DNA of 64,000 nt from Bemisia tabaci. Its lineage: Eukaryota > Arthropoda > Insecta > Hemiptera > Aleyrodidae. This document shows, piece by piece, positions 12,148-25,371 of the stretch; within the stretch, counting starts at the first letter, position 1; every line of letters begins with the position of its first letter. The stretch is from positions 18,861,372 to 18,925,371 of the forward strand of contig NC_092797.1 in assembly GCF_918797505.1 (NCBI RefSeq). The letters run 5' to 3'. The position numbers were made by a program, and so were the translations under genes. Below the pieces are notes generated by a model. That model saw only the letters and a list, made by a program, of their open reading frames with translations, made no database searches and had not been told where the DNA came from.

Positions 12148-14784
12148 ATAATATATCAGGTAAATGTAACCTTCAAAGACTAACTATTCGAAAATTATAA
12201 ACGCACGTTTTTTCTTCTCCTTGTTCTTCCCACTGCCAATTTTATATTTGTTTTGTTTAATGATAAACAGCTTCAAGAACAGCATGATCATAACACATTC
12301 ACGTCGGAGAGAAAGCCCACCCCAATATTTTCCCATCCCCGACACCTCGAAAATAAATAACTTCCTGATTTTCCTTTTTCTCGCACTCGGCCCATTGTTT
12401 CTCTCCGGCCGCGGCGTGAATGGAAAATGCGAAAGAGTTAAGTGGCGAGACTCTATTCATCGGGAGAAAAAAATCGCGGATCCCCGGGATGCGGTGCGTG
12501 CGCTAACATCTTCATCGGGCGTGTGAATATCATTTGTTTAATGATGTATATCTAAACGGAGTCAACTCCTTGCTCGCGCTCGGATGCTCGGAAAACATGG
12601 CTAAACATGCATAATGATAATGGAGAATATACATAATCGATTAATTTCTCTTTTAATGGGGCGGCCCTTGGGCGTGAGGCGCTCTCGACCGCGGGTCCGG
12701 CGCGATAGAGTTGCCTGGCCCCTTTCCCAGCCTTCATTTGCCTATTATTATAAGTAAATAAATCATGGACATACTGAGACTGCCACCGCCGCCGCTCTTA
12801 AAGTGCCTCTCTAGATCGGCCAACCCGCAACACACACGTGCTCTCATTTATTATCTATTATGCCTCCCTGTTTGCCCAAGTTGGTAATTATTGTGATTTT
12901 TGTCACAGTCCGCTGGATCGAGAAGTTGTTTCCATAATTCTCCTTTGTTCTTTTGACGTTCCATCCCTTGGTCTTCCGCTATGCACTCGCCTGTCTTTTT
13001 GACTCTGTCCGCGGCCTTTTGTCTACCTGCCAATCTCGGTCATTTTTCTTTGCAACCCTTTGAGTACTCGCGCCCCTTTCACCCCCTCACGGCGCCCACG
13101 CCAAACCCCCCCCCCCCCGTTTACAGCCACTCACTCGAGAATTGGTTTGCGGGTTGCTTTTAATTGTCGGCTGACAGTCTCTCTTCATCAAACTTTCTCC
13201 TTTCAGTGACGTCGGAAAACCCATTACCCACTTGATTTGATGGAAAGCTCAAATATGTTCGAATCAATGATTGTGCACGTTCAAATGTTAGTCTTTGATC
13301 TTGACCCCCGATTTAAACAGTTCGCTTGCGATGTTTCAAAGAAATTTTCTTGAGCTTTCCAGATATTAATGTAGACCACCCTTATAAGGGGTGGGTTTTT
13401 TGTAATTTTTACATTGATTTTTTTGCGATGTAAACAGTTGTTGAGTCTTCTAAATGCTGAGAAGTAAATCCATCGGCGTACATAAAATCTTAGCACTAAC
13501 AAGTTCGCGTTCGCGTCAGGTCAGGTGTGGAGATTTATTCAAAAGTTTTCGATTGGAGCTTTACTTTAGTGCTTTCTTGAAACTGCCCGAGCAGATACAT
13601 TATTTCGACCGTCTATCAAATCTGTAGCTCTCTTATACTAGAAATTCCAAAAAAGTATTCAGAAACTATAGAGCAACACTTTGCTCGTCAAATTCTATAG
13701 ATGTAAGGCTACTTAACCCTCAGGATGAAAATTGAAAATACTAAAATATGAAAATACAGTCCTACCAAAACAGGGTTTTGGTATTTTTATTTGTACATGA
13801 TAGATAGATTGAACCAGTAATTTTCATTATAGCTATGCAATTTCTGCAAATGGCGCAAACATTTGACGCACCGTCCGTGGTTGCAAATTTTTCGAGAAAG
13901 AAGAGTAGAAAATTAAATTAGAAGGTTGCGACAATATTTCCATCCCTCATAAATCCGTGCTTAATTACTTTAATTCACTGGTTTTAGAGTTCATTTATAG
14001 GTCCATTTTATCAATCGCGAGAAGCACACTCACAATCACAGTGTCACTAAGAATCACTGGCGCAATTGAAAGTGCGCACAGTTTCCATCGATTCAAAATG
14101 AGGGGGCTCTCGATGTGTCTGAACTTTAATTTTGAAAGCATAACTCTTAAACGCAACACATAAAATCTGCGTGCAGGTTCCCACATAAGTCAAAAGATAA
14201 ACTTGTGAGCCTTCTTCCGACTTCAATAGCCTACCTTCAATTTCGCGCAAAACTACGCTTACAACATCACGTGATAAATGCGCTCATATATGGTGCAAAG
14301 CCGAGCTACACGTCCACTCTATTTTCTCAGATGCAATGGATATTCTCCTCTCAGCGGGGTTCCAGCGATTACCTAAAAAGGGGTAGGTATGCGTGTTCGG
14401 GCTGGCCAGCAGTAATGACACCTATCACGAAAATGACGACGGTGATGAAAACGAAAGGGATGACAAAAACCCTATGCAAATATCAGACTTGGGCGGTCCG
14501 ATGCACTAGACTAGTGGTGTTTGAGAACCGGAGCAACGTTGTCATATTGTTATACAAATAATAGATTTTTAGGCGGGCTTTACGCTATATTTCGGCCCGA
14601 TCTCGTGACCCGGCAATAGCCGAACGGCGGGAAGTAATGATGACGACTGAAGTTATTTATGAAAATAGTAATATTGGTTATGTTGTAAAGGGAGAGTTCT
14701 AAAGATAAATGTGTGAATTATGCACGGAGGGGAGTATGTTCCGCGTTTCATTGTCAGCAATTGATTTGTCCCCTCGATCCACAC

Positions 14785-14934
14785 CAGCGCCGAGGCGTGA
14801 AGGGTCGATTATCGATATTTTCCTATTTGAAACTGTGGTCAAGAATCGATTGTTGAGGTATACCCTGTTTATCGATCCTTTTCCATTGGTTCCAGGCGGA
14901 TTAATCGATATATCGTAAGCATGTCACGCCATTG
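14785..14934. mobile_element. Mini-hAT element, CAGTGGCG family (copy A)
   Basis: The left end CAGCGCCGAGGCGTGA corresponds to CAGTGGCG...GCGTGA in the other copies; the right end is CACGCCATTG. Flanks ATCCACAC and ATTCACAC agree at 7 of 8 bases, as expected for a hAT 8-bp duplication. The interior shares TATCGATATTTTCC, CCTGTTTATCGATCC and ATCGATATATCG with copies C and D. Confidence 0.75.
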
Positions 14935-16959
14935 ATTCACACTCCCTTGCACCCCGCCGCCGGCCTGCAGGGATATCCCGCTCACGGCAGAAAGAGGAAA
15001 TTCGAAACGATCATCACACCTTCGGGCCAATTTATTAAAATTGAATTTGCTAGCGGCAGGCCGCGTGTATTAGGAGAGCAGCATTATCAAAATGAGAAAA
15101 AATGTGTCGCCTGTTCTTACTTTATCATTATGATTACGGTAACAAATGGGGATACATTAATGGGGATTGGAAAGGAGAAATAAGAGGGTGGGAGGGAGGA
15201 AGGCAGTGAATAGAGGTCAGTTAAAAAGGATCTTCGAAACGTGATATAGGTTCACCAAAATCTAATATGGAAAACATTTTTATTCTTCCTCTATTTGATG
15301 AACATCCGAATTAATTGCACAAAAAATTGAGTGTAAAGAATCTCAATGCAACCCTTATTTAAAATACAAGGTTTAAAATAGTGCTAGGTCTACACTATTT
15401 TGCGGGGAAGCGACGCCAAAAATTTAAAAAATTTAAATTAGACCTAAAAATTCACTTTAAAAAAATGAAATTACAATTTTTTTTGAACTTTTTGGCCTTG
15501 TTTCCCCGCAAAATAGTCTGTACTTAGCAATGTTTACCGCCTTGTTACATACAGTTCGCGCCACGATTCTTACTGTCTTTTTCTCCTTTAAAATACTTTA
15601 ACACTTTAAATGTTATGTCGTATTTAAATAATATTAAATCTCTGTGATACAAAATGAAAGAGTGCAGTTCTTTAAAATGTGTCACCAAGTGGTTCTCTGT
15701 GTTAATTCATCAATTTCAATATGTTTTTAGTTGAGACATTCTTTTATTTGTTCACCACAGCTTCTCAGCAAAGCAGGGAAGAGACAATTATTGGAGCCCT
15801 TTCCCGAGCATATGCCTGTCAGTACATGCACATGCACATGCACATTTTCATTCGCATGAACATGCACGTCATGCGAACGAGTGGCGAGAAAACTAAGGGA
15901 AGATTGAGGTGTTTTCGACAAAATCGAAGAGAGGAAACATGCACGGAGGAGCACCGCCATTGTTATAAAGTTTATGGATCGGAAAAAATGAAACTTTTTC
16001 GCGGGACCATCGACAAACCCATAATCCTTTACCGGAAGCGCTCCTTGTTATTGACTTTTTATATTTCTTCAAACAGCTATTTCCGCTAAATCAGTTCCCG
16101 ACCCTAATTTCTCGGTCGGTTCCCATATCACAAATTTTAAAGCGATATAAATAAAACGCTTTCCGTCGAAGGATGCTCATCTCCGCGCGCATGGCGGGAC
16201 GAGACTCCTGTTTACAAAACCGCGAACTCGCGTAAGCACCGCATTATATTTCAACCCCCTTCACTGCGGCGCTTTGTAGCGATTTTTTCATACTTTATTT
16301 CACTTCATTCTTGATTGCCTTTCGCTGAGAGTAGGGTACTCGTTTATTTTGAGTTCCTCTCGATTTGCGCTTCTAATATTGCACTGGTTTTTAAGCAAAA
16401 CTTTCAAGGGTTACCGATCCTTTGAAGATATAATGCATTTTGGATATTCAGGATGCTAATAAGTCATCGTATTGATGGCGAAACTACCAAATCATAAATG
16501 TCGAATCGTCGTCTCAAAATGAAGGAATATAGCTCTATTCATAACAACATTTTTTTCGTTTCAAAGAGACACAACTGAATACTGAGTTTTTACAGTTGTA
16601 TTGTTTTTGTAACCAATTGAAGAAGGTTGTGGTATTTCTAGCCGAGACGTCTTGGTCATGTTAGAAGAAGCTTTGTTACCAGCTTTTTTCATTGTTTTAA
16701 ATGTATAAGTTAGTTCGAAGATAGCTTTACTCGAATAATTTAACTTTTTAGAAGAACATGAAGACGTAATTTCTGTTAAAAATTTACTGATTTTTTCATG
16801 TATTCGAGTGAAGAATATATTAAATCTTCCAACAGGAGCGCCAACCGGTATTTTAGTCAAAAATGAAATCCGCGTTAGGAAATGTTTAAAAGTGAAATGA
16901 AGTCGTCAGTATTCCTGTAAAAGCCGACAGGTTTTTCAGGCGTATTCATGAGTTATAAT
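14935..16959. other. No gene seen
   Basis: This is AT-rich sequence with a short CACATG repeat (about 15825-15846). Around 16464-16500 a stretch with GATGGCGAAACTACCAAATC resembles one arm of the foldback element at 35996 and may be a decayed fragment of it. Confidence 0.45.
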
Positions 16960-17854
16960 CAGGGCCGGATTAAGGGGATGGCCACATGGGCCGCGGCCCA
17001 TGGCAGCAAATCTAGGGGGCGGCAAATTTTGCAATTTTTTTAAACGTAGGTATAAAAAAAAGAGAGAGTAAAATCGGTTTCAGAAAAGAAATTACAACCG
17101 AGAAAAGGCAACAAAATCTCTCATTTCCTGAGAGTATGGTAATTTCTAATTTTGTCGTCTTTCAGTGATACAAGAGACAGCACCTTTAATTAGTCGAAAC
17201 ACGAGAGAAACCAAACACGCAATTTTGCCTGGAACGGCGCGACTTAGAGAGAAATGATGACGAGGACTTGAGATGGAAAGGAGAAGCCCTCGGCGCGGCG
17301 GTCGGCATGTGACACATATTAGCGCCTACAAGACTGCACGAATACTTCACGCATTGCATCAAACACAGTGCGGTCACTGCAGTCAGCGTGAAACGGATAA
17401 CGCCTACAAGAAACCATGAATACTTCACGCATTGCGTCAAAGACATTGCGGTCAGCGTGAAACGCCTAGCGCCTACAAGACTGTCGGAATATTTCACGCA
17501 TTGCTCCAAACACAGTGCAGTCGGCGCGGCGCGGCGGCGGAAGTTAAAATCATTAAACTACATTTATGTTTGTTCTTTCATAATTTTTTCGTTCATTTCT
17601 TATGAATGAAAGGCCTTGTCCACACAGAGATAGGTTTACGGAACTTAACTTTCGCGCAAAGTTCCGTGAACTTTTGCTAGTAGTGTTGACAGGGCTTTTC
17701 CAAAAAATGTGTTCAACACGAGTACACGCGTCTTCTGCATCCTTCCCCCGCTGGCACGTTCACTTGATGGTTTTTATTGATGTTTCAAAACGAATGAGAG
17801 GGGGCGGCAAAATACAGGCGGCCCATGGGCGGCAAGTAGGTAAATCCTGCCCTG
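16960..17854 (+). mobile_element. hAT-type non-autonomous element, copy 1
   Basis: The 895-bp element begins CAGGGCCGGATTAAGG and ends AAATCCTGCCCTG, which is inverted. Flanks GTTATAAT and ATTATAAT agree at 7 of 8 bases. Terminal CAGGG with 8-bp duplications is the hallmark of the hAT superfamily. The interior (about 17323-17535) carries three units of about 66-78 bp, each with the palindromic core GAATACTTCACGC. There is no transposase; open frames across the array come from the repeat. Copies 2 and 3 lie at 29399 and 43198. Confidence 0.88.
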
Positions 17855-17921
17855 ATTATAATCAAATTTTCAAAAAATGAATAAAATTTCAAATAAAATA
17901 CAACGCAAAAAATCCCCAAAT

Positions 17922-18127
17922 CACTGAAAAAAAAGAATTTTATTTGCTGCCAAGAAGTATTTTCTCTTAAATCAAGAATTTTGCTCCTTAGTATAAACTG
18001 CTTTATTGCTGAACTCAAGCATTATTAATCTTATATCAAGACAATTACGGCTTGAATCAAGATAAAAAATTTCTTGGCGGCAAATTCAAGAATCATCATC
18101 ATGCCATAGCACCTTTTTTTTCCAGTG
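17922..18127 (-). mobile_element. CACTG-AAAA miniature element, subfamily I
   Basis: The ends are CACTGAAAAAAAAG and TTTTTTTTCCAGTG. The interior matches 19749-19961 in inverse orientation, sharing the GCCGCCAAGAA motif and the AAATCAAGAATTTTGCT segment. The flanks show no clean duplication in this copy. Confidence 0.7.
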
Positions 18128-19748
18128 AAGAACTGTTGTAACCCACATAAGAACTTGAGCTCGTACTCTCGTCAACTTTTCAACTCGAATAAGTTAAGCA
18201 CACACTGCACGTAGCTGAGTAAGAAAATGAAGCCAAACAAGTTATCAAAATGATCGCAGACAAAATTTGTGTAACGTCCACAACCGGATGATTTTAACTG
18301 ATTTCCAATTCGTAACCGTTTCCAGAAGAGGAGACTCACTCAAGGGTTCTTTCCTGAGATGCGGAGTCAAAGTTCACCTCAACACCTCATCCATAACTGC
18401 ACAGAGTGACACGGAGTGAATACACTCGCATCTTCATCAGGAGCAATCTTAACTCCTCATCGATCCCTCTTGTAATTCGCTTATTCACACTCGAAGGCCT
18501 TTGAATAGACCGACCCACCGCGTTGGTCAAGACCGCTTGGTCCAGCGGACTAGATGCTGTGTCACCGAAGATCCACGAGGTCAGGAGCTCCTTGGAAGCT
18601 CATGGGAAAGAACACGGGAGCGTTAATACAATAACTCACTAATTGATTTTTTTCTCGTCACCGCGGCAGTTTTTTGTTTTGGGTGGATTTTGATGAAGAG
18701 CCGAGTCACAGGTGGACGGTGGTCAACTGAATGGGCCGATAAGTGGTCAGCGAGGGGTGAAACTACCCCCGGGGGTAATAAATAATGCACGGACGTGATA
18801 ATACAACACCGGCGCTGTTATAAAACATTGCACTCGTGTTATGAACACGGACGAAGGGGTTGTCGTATTTCATTTCGGGCGCGGGCTCGGAAAGGCATTA
18901 AAAAGCCGGCGTCGCACAAGAGTATTGTGTCAATCCGCGACGTCGGACATGAAATCTTTGACTAAAAACAGCAAATTTTGATGTTTATTTCGTCACATTT
19001 TAAATCTCAAGGGGTGGTTGTAGGAGAAATTTTCACGAGGAAACCGATGGAGCCACTTTTAGAACCTCTAAGTTTCGTATAAACGGAGTTTTAAGCGTTT
19101 AAAGTTTCCGAATTCTGTCCGAGCTCTCCTACTGACTCGATCCACCGTGCGCCGCGCCGCACCAGTCCAGGGAGAGCTATGCTAATTTTGATTATTCCTG
19201 TTGCTCCTAAGGGTGCGTGCCAATTACATCGCGGTCGGAATGAATTTTAATTTCGGTGGAGTTTTCGCGCGGACGCGGGTTGGACCGGGAAGCGACCGCC
19301 TCGGCCTCGGATATTTGATTAAAATTGGATTAAAAAGTGGCGCGAGAGAGGCGAGAGAGGAATTCGGGCTTCGGAATGATGTAGAGCGAAGAGTCTGCAC
19401 CAGATGCAAAGGCTGACCGGTTCTTGGTCACGGCCAGTCGGATCCCACCCATCATTCATTACTGACCCAGTTTTGACGCCGCAATTTTTATATATTAAAT
19501 TAGCTAATTATTAGATTAGTTGGATACTAGTTGCGGGGTTTTGAAGTTTCAAACACACTTATTCTGCTTAGAATTTGACTGTTGATTTTTGGAGGGGCGG
19601 CGGGGAGGTTTCAGTGAATTTCGTTGGACATATTTTAAGATCGAAGAAGAAGAAGAAAAAGAAGCGAGCAGGAGAAGAAAAAGAAAATAAAAAGATCATA
19701 ATGATGACGATGGAGAAGTCAAAATCAACAATTAGTGGCTGCAAACTA
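18128..19748. other. No gene seen; CpG-richer island
   Basis: From about 18440 to 19450 the sequence is GC- and CpG-richer, with a segment containing AATAAATAATGCACGG and several CGG/CCG motifs. No exon is recognised. A GAAGAA-rich purine tract lies at about 19643-19692. A regulatory role is possible but unproven. Confidence 0.35.
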
Positions 19749-19961
19749 CACTGAAAAAAAAGTAGCTTGGATTAAGCATGATAATTCTTGAATTTGCCGC
19801 CAAGAATTTTATTTATCTTCCTTTACGCTGACTTTTTCTTGATTTAAGAAAAATAATGCCTGGGTTAAGCAAAAAAGTAGCTTATATTAACCAGCAAAAT
19901 TCTTGATTTAAGATTAAATACCTACTTCTTGGCGGCAAATTGGCGATTCTTCTTTCCAGTG
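19749..19961 (+). mobile_element. CACTG-AAAA miniature element, subfamily I
   Basis: The 213-bp element starts CACTGAAAAAAAAG and ends TTCTTTCCAGTG. TA is present on both sides, consistent with a TA target duplication as in Tc1/mariner-like transposition. The interior contains TTGCCGCCAAGAA near the left and TTCTTGGCGGCAAATT near the right as inner inverted repeats. Confidence 0.75.
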
Positions 19962-21443
19962 TAGGAATTAAAAAATTAAACGGTTTGAATCAATAAGGAT
20001 TATAAAGTCACTATACACAATTTTTAGGACCCAATCCTTCACACCCTCCCCACAAATGCTAATTAGGTAGTCTTTTCAAAATTCAAATTTTAATATTTTA
20101 TCACTGTCTGTCTTTTATCAGCACGATTATCTTCATCATAATGGAATATGACCAAAATGACAAATTTGGGAGATTATTTTTACTTCTTATGAATGAGCTT
20201 GTAGGTAATATTTTTCGAGTATTTCAAAAACAAAAAATGATAAAATATTTTTAGAAGTGTGCTTAAAGTTTACCGAAAGTGATTCACAAGCCACAATTCC
20301 AATATACTTAATACATATGATAGCAGCATGTCGTTTCATTGATTTCTAAGATTATACAGTTGTGTCTTAAGAGGATAGAACTTCTGAAATTACCTAGGGG
20401 ATAAGGTGTTAATGCTGACAAAAAAATAGTAAAATAATAGTAAACCCGTGTAATTCTCTGATGAACGGATAGAACTTTTTTTGAAACTACTTTCGTGAGT
20501 GCAAAAAATATTTCTGTAAACTTTATTAGAGAAAATCAATTCAGCACGGATGAAATACAACTAAAAAGAAAAGGGTACGTAGCGCGAGGAGACTGTCATA
20601 ATCATAAGCCGTGATGAACCGCTGCAACATCGAGAACTATAGCATTGAACTCATACAGTGATAGCCTGAGTGAACTCAGCCTGGTCAAAGCCTTGACATT
20701 TTTCGAGCAAAGTGGAGTCGATGACATTTGTCAAGTTTTATTCTTCCTGTTTTCTAACACCAGCGACTCGTTAGAATTTTAAAAGCACAGACAACACCAA
20801 ACCACATAACGTCTGATAGATAGAGGTATTAGTACATTCTTCTGTGCATGCAAGCAAACGCTCGAGGTGTAGAAACTCGTTTATTTTAAATTATGATTTG
20901 ACATTTATGCTTCCATTCCCTGTGAATCAAGAGGATCAAGTAAAATCGCTTCGAGACTTATCGAGGATTTCTCAGAGGTGGAAAATTGCTCCAAAATTTT
21001 TTCAAGTCTCTATCTTGTTCTTTGTTATATTCCGCTGTTATTTCTTCCAGAAAATTTCACATTAAAAGAAAATTCGAAGTACGACGGCTTGTGCCTCTGC
21101 AGCGTGGCTTAAAAAACCCAGCCGAGAGTAGAGTCATTCTTCGAATTGGCGCAACAATAAAATTTATTACATATGAGAGAAATGAGTAGCATATTTAAAT
21201 CCAGCGCTGGAAAATTTATTTTACGGTCTTCAAAAAGTAACAAGAGATTCGCATCATCCAGCGAGGAATATTAGATGAACGATATCTTCAAATCGAACCT
21301 TTAATTGAAGGAATGCTGACGATTTAAAAAGTTTAAAAACGCTTACCCTCTCATGGTCATGCATAGTAAATGACGTTAACCGTATAAGTCCGATCAAAAT
21401 TGTTTGTACTTTTTATAGTTACTGAAGATTTCGGATCGTTGTA

Positions 21444-21653
21444 CCACACGGAAAAAAGGGATGGCTGATTTAACCATTAAATTGTTATAGAAATATGTCC
21501 GACATGTTTCAAGTACATTCCACAATGGTGGAAAGCTAATTTAACGGGGTGATAAATTAGCATTTTTTTATCGTAAAATCTACATTGAAACATGCTGGAC
21601 ACTTTTTTCAACTACAAAATTGTTAAATCAGCAATTTCATTTTTTTCATGCAT
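21444..21653. mobile_element. Probable foldback miniature element
   Basis: The left arm GGAAAAAAGGGATGGCTGAT followed by TTAACCATT is mirrored on the right by AATTGTTAAATCAGC and TTCATTTTTTTCATG. Inner segments with GACATGTTTCAAGTA and ACATTGAAACATGC are also inverted copies. The ends are approximate and no clear target duplication was found. Confidence 0.5.
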
Positions 21654-21714
21654 GGTAAGCTCCCAGAGCTGAAATACAGCTAAAGTCAAAACTGAAGTTT
21701 TTTTTGAGTGAAAA

Positions 21715-21716
<2 letters not shown>

Positions 21717-21751
<35 letters not shown>
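21717..21751. repeat. Poly-T tract, about 35 bases
   Basis: An uninterrupted run of T. It could be a microsatellite or the reverse-strand tail of a retroposed sequence; no body is identifiable. Confidence 0.9.
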
Positions 21752-21756
<5 letters not shown>

Positions 21757-22572
21757 CAAATCTTTACTGTAAAATTAACTCTACCTAGAAAGTCAGCTTT
21801 GCCATTTTGCATATATATTTGCCCTTATTTTTGGTCAACTCGTACCCCTTCTATCATAGTTTTGGCTTTCTGCTGAATTACAAAGCTATACTAAGCATAA
21901 TAGACGATACATTCCGAGTGGCCGATGCCTTTCTAAACACCCCTCAATTGAATCAGACGATTCTGAATTAACGACGGCCAGGTTTTAGATGCGGGCGTAG
22001 ATAGAGCCCCATTCAGGCCGATAATGAATCAGTTCGACCGATCTGGTCGTATTACCTACGCGGCTTAATTTACAGTTTTACAGCTGCACAGCCCGGGCCA
22101 TTTGACGTTTCCGAACGAAGATGCATCCTCCACTTTTCACTTAATTTTGCGTCATTTACCACTCCATTAAACATGGTTACAGCTTCATTTTAATTGCGCT
22201 TAGCGGGCTTTGTGATTCTCCCTGAGCTGGCGCTCACCCCAAGAACAAGTTGCGGGAGCCTGATCGTAAAGTATCCGTTCCCTTCGATTTGCGATTGAAT
22301 CTACGATTACGGTAACCTGGATTGATGGTGAGCTGTGGGGGTGTTTACCCTTGGTTTATTATGACACCGTGGCCTATGGCGAAGCGTTGGTTTGACCACA
22401 GATTTAGTGCTCCATACGATCCTGTTCTGTTCCTCTATTTTAAGCATTGCAAGATATTGGCATTTACTTGGATTGGATAGTTTTAATTATGGTAAAGCAA
22501 CGATTAGCCGTGCTTCGCGGTTATCCGGTGTAGCTTTACACCATTAAAACGAGGTATTTCTAGAAATGACAT

Positions 22573-22826
22573 CGTCGCCTTCCGGCCAAAGTATCACAAG
22601 CGTCATGCGACGTTTCAAAATTTCCGCCGCCATTTAATTTTTTGCAGAGAAATTGTTGATTGAATCTGTTCGAAAATTTCACTGAATTTTATCGGCAGCA
22701 CAAAAAACAACTGCAAAGGAATTTTTGGACAGCTGTGTTGAACAATTTCTCTGCCAAATGATAAAATGGCGGCGGAAATTTTGAAACGTCACATGGCGCT
22801 TGTGATACTTTGGCTGGAAGGTGACG
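22573..22826. mobile_element. CGTCACC foldback element, copy 1
   Basis: The 254-bp, nearly complete palindrome starts CGTCGCCTTCCGGCCAAAGT and ends ACTTTGGCTGGAAGGTGACG. ACAT flanks it on both sides (22569-22572 and 22827-22830), a perfect 4-bp duplication. The arms include CGCCGCCATTTAATTTTTTG and its mirror. Copies lie at 37018 and 37954. Confidence 0.88.
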
Positions 22827-22881
22827 ACATGTCCGAATCGAAACCGGTGTCCTCGGTGAAATATGAGTGGTTTTTTTTTGT

Positions 22882-22910
22882 AAATTAAATTAAATTAAAT
22901 TAAATTAAAT
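22882..22910. repeat. Pentanucleotide microsatellite (AAATT)n
   Basis: About six uninterrupted units of AAATT. Confidence 0.9.
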
Positions 22911-23508
22911 GACTAAGTTCTATAAAAATACGATAGATAATTGGCCGAAGCTGACATTTGGCATTTGACAATTTTCAGTATTTTTTGGTGGTCTTGTTCA
23001 TCCGGTGTGGATGAACGTAACATTGCATTGCAATGTCATTGCACCGTGTGTTCGGTACGTTACTGTAAGCCAAAGTATTGCTACTTTCTTGTTATTTGAT
23101 ATGAGGGTATATGATTTGATATGGATACAAAATATTGGTTTCTTGGTCTTTACATTTTGCACCAATGCCCAACAGTTATTCGAATAGGGAACCACTAGGT
23201 GTGACAATTGTTGGTCCCAAGCCAACAAATATAACACACTGTAAATTAACGGTCCACAGTCTTTGAACTTAAGGCGCTCTAATTAGAATCATTCTGTCCT
23301 TAAAAGGTCATCAGCTTTGACCAGTAGATTATTTTTAGCGTTAGGATTCTTCTAGTTACTATCCGTCTGATTCTATTTTCCTATTTTAAAAGCAGAAATC
23401 CAAACTCCTTATCCTTCGCCGCGCTTAAGCTGAATTTTTCACGCTGAATTTTCATTGCTGTTTTATCGCTTAGTTGCACGCAACCGCATTTTACAAATAC
23501 ATTTTTAC
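22911..23508. other. Upstream region of CPR gene 1
   Basis: No separate gene is seen. The region lies directly upstream of the TATA box of CPR gene 1 and should hold its proximal control sequences. I recognised no specific binding sites. Confidence 0.4.
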
Positions 23509-23516
23509 TATAAATA
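23509..23516 (+). promoter_or_regulatory. TATA box of CPR gene 1
   Basis: TATAAATA lies 94 bp before the ATG of the 5-codon first exon. Transcription should start roughly 30 bp downstream, near 23540, giving a 5' leader of about 60 nt. A TCAG at 23551-23554 is an alternative initiator but is further away than usual. TATA-driven promoters with short leaders are typical of cuticle genes. Confidence 0.6.
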
Positions 23517-23602
23517 TCACGTGTGTGAGGAATCGGAACTTATTCCAAGTTCAGCGTTTCAGAATTACTAGTGTTGAGGCTTTCGCAAAAACCAAGTTGA
23601 CA

Positions 23603-23617
23603 ATGGCCTTTGCGGAG
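23603..23617 (+). CDS. CPR cuticular protein gene 1, exon 1
   Basis: Five codons, MAFAE, followed by a consensus donor GTAAGT at 23618. A tiny first exon encoding only the start of the signal peptide, with a phase-0 intron, is the classic layout of insect CPR cuticle genes, and CPR gene 2 in this window has the same arrangement (MAFIK then GTAAGA). The exon joins in frame to 25372, giving a hydrophobic signal peptide: MAFAE, then LIITFGVISIS, with likely cleavage near STA. The assignment rests on this join and on the TATA box upstream; no transcript was available. Confidence 0.75.
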
Positions 23618-25371
23618 GTAAGTTTTTAAAAATTAATGCCTGCCATGTGTTATGCGTTCGAAGTTTATTTTTCATTTTTAATTTATGTATTTCTTTATTC
23701 ATTTATTTTCTTCATTTATTTTAAAAATGTTTTATAAGTTTTTCATTCAAGTTGGATAATGTGACCTTGTACAGGAGCTGTTTAAAAGAAAGGATTTTAT
23801 AGGGTTATTTTAAGTTCTGCAAGTGGGATAAAATGTTTCGTTCGAAGTTGAATCAGTTATAGACGATATGTACAACGGCATTGACAAACATTTTGCCTTT
23901 CTTATAGTTTTGAAGGTGCATTTTCCCGCCATCCGTTTCCATTTTTTCTACTTCTTTTTAGGATTTGTCACAGGGTTTGGGTTTTGGAAAATGGATTATC
24001 TTGAGATCCATTTGCACTCTTTTGCGCGTCCCAGAAATAAACTAGTTTTCTTCTATCTAGGAGCACTGATAAAATTTCAATTTTTGATCTCAGTTTGTTC
24101 AAAAACTATGCAATTGTTAGTTAATAATTTCAGTTTCAGTTACGTAATGATGAAGAACCGGCACCGTTTTTTCATTGAACGAGATTATGACACAAAATTA
24201 AATTGTGTGACAAAGCTTTATTCGTGCAAATCTGTTCTACCCGAACTTGTTTATGACAGATGAGATAATAACTCGATCGCTTTGGAGCAAACTAAGAGCA
24301 GAGCAAAAGAGTTGACCGGCCAATATTTTCCTCTTTGGCAATGACGTCATTAGCGTGATCACCTCGTACCTTGCTGACTAAATAAGATATCCGTAAGAAA
24401 AACAGTCGATTAATTTTTTTTTTTTTTAAAGTAAAAAAAATAGCAGAGGTTTGCAACGTCACAGTTGGTGATACGCATCTTTTTACTGTAGCCATGATCA
24501 TTCTAGCATGGCACTTAGAAGTAATCTCTGAACTACCAGCTGCAATAATCGTTGTCTACGTAAAACTTTAAGGAGAGAGCATAAAATATGTTACTTTTAC
24601 TGAAACATATAGAATTAAAAGGACACAACATGACGTTACAACAAAACTGAGATTGCATTGATAAATATAACTTTTCAAGCCACATCCAAATAAATAGAAC
24701 GAAAAACAGTAAAAATTGAATTCTAGGGGGTATAGGGGGAAACATTTTCAGACAAAAATTGAACTTAAACTTTTAAAAAACAAGCTTACTCATTCATATA
24801 ATTTACCTCTTCCACATTAACTGCGTCATCGAAAAAAAAACATGTCCAGAATTACTTCATCAAATTCTTAGGATTTAAAAATATTAGTCCTCATGGGATT
24901 TATAAATGGTAAAAAGAGTTAGAGTCAAAAAGGCACACATTCATTTTTTTTTCTAAAGAATTTCCTCAGTACTACTAGCATTTACTTTTGAAATGTTTAT
25001 CTGTAATCACACCGGTCTAAGCTGTAGTCTATACTTTGGATCAACGAGATTTATCATGCACCTTGAACAAAAAAGCATTGCGCGGCTCTCTGAAATTTGG
25101 AAAAAAGACTGCCCTTTCGATTCTACACGCTTCAAAAAAGATGTGGCCTCATGATCCAAAATCGTACCCCATGTAAGAATTCAACCTCTGAAGAGCTTAA
25201 CTAAACATATTTAAATTAAAAGGAGCCATCCCCATTGTGACCTATGGACCCTGAGATTCGTTACGATAAATACATGGTAGAGTCCATGTCTTACAGTTCC
25301 TTTTACTTTTATTACGTCCGACTAGCAGGCTTTCACCCCACTTTCACCGCCGATTGCACTTTTTGTTTCAG
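23618..25371 (+). other. Intron of CPR gene 1
   Basis: The intron runs from GTAAGT to a pyrimidine-rich acceptor, TTTTTGTTTCAG. It is phase 0 and about 1.75 kb, AT-rich. Open frames inside it (such as one of 131 codons at 23868) have no recognisable content and are taken as chance. Confidence 0.7.

Larger units (their letters stand above)
10921..14784. other. No gene seen; CpG-richer islands and small repeats
   Basis: CpG-richer islands lie at about 11030-11480 and 12380-12740. A run of C lies near 13107-13118. Two smaller repeats in this interval are listed separately. None of the open frames has recognisable content. Confidence 0.4.
19962..22572. other. No gene seen
   Basis: This is AT-rich intergenic sequence. 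A probable foldback element (21444-21653) and a poly-T tract (21717-21751) are listed separately. No coding region is recognised. Confidence 0.45.

Noticed and set aside
15721..16089. 122-codon open frame with MHMHMH repeats
   Set aside because: Produced by a CACATG microsatellite; no other protein-like features.
18530..18600. tRNA-like stretch with an A-box-like TTGGTCCAGCGG and a weak B-box-like GGTCAGGAGCTCC
   Set aside because: The B box is poor and no cloverleaf could be drawn; at most a very old tRNA-derived fragment.
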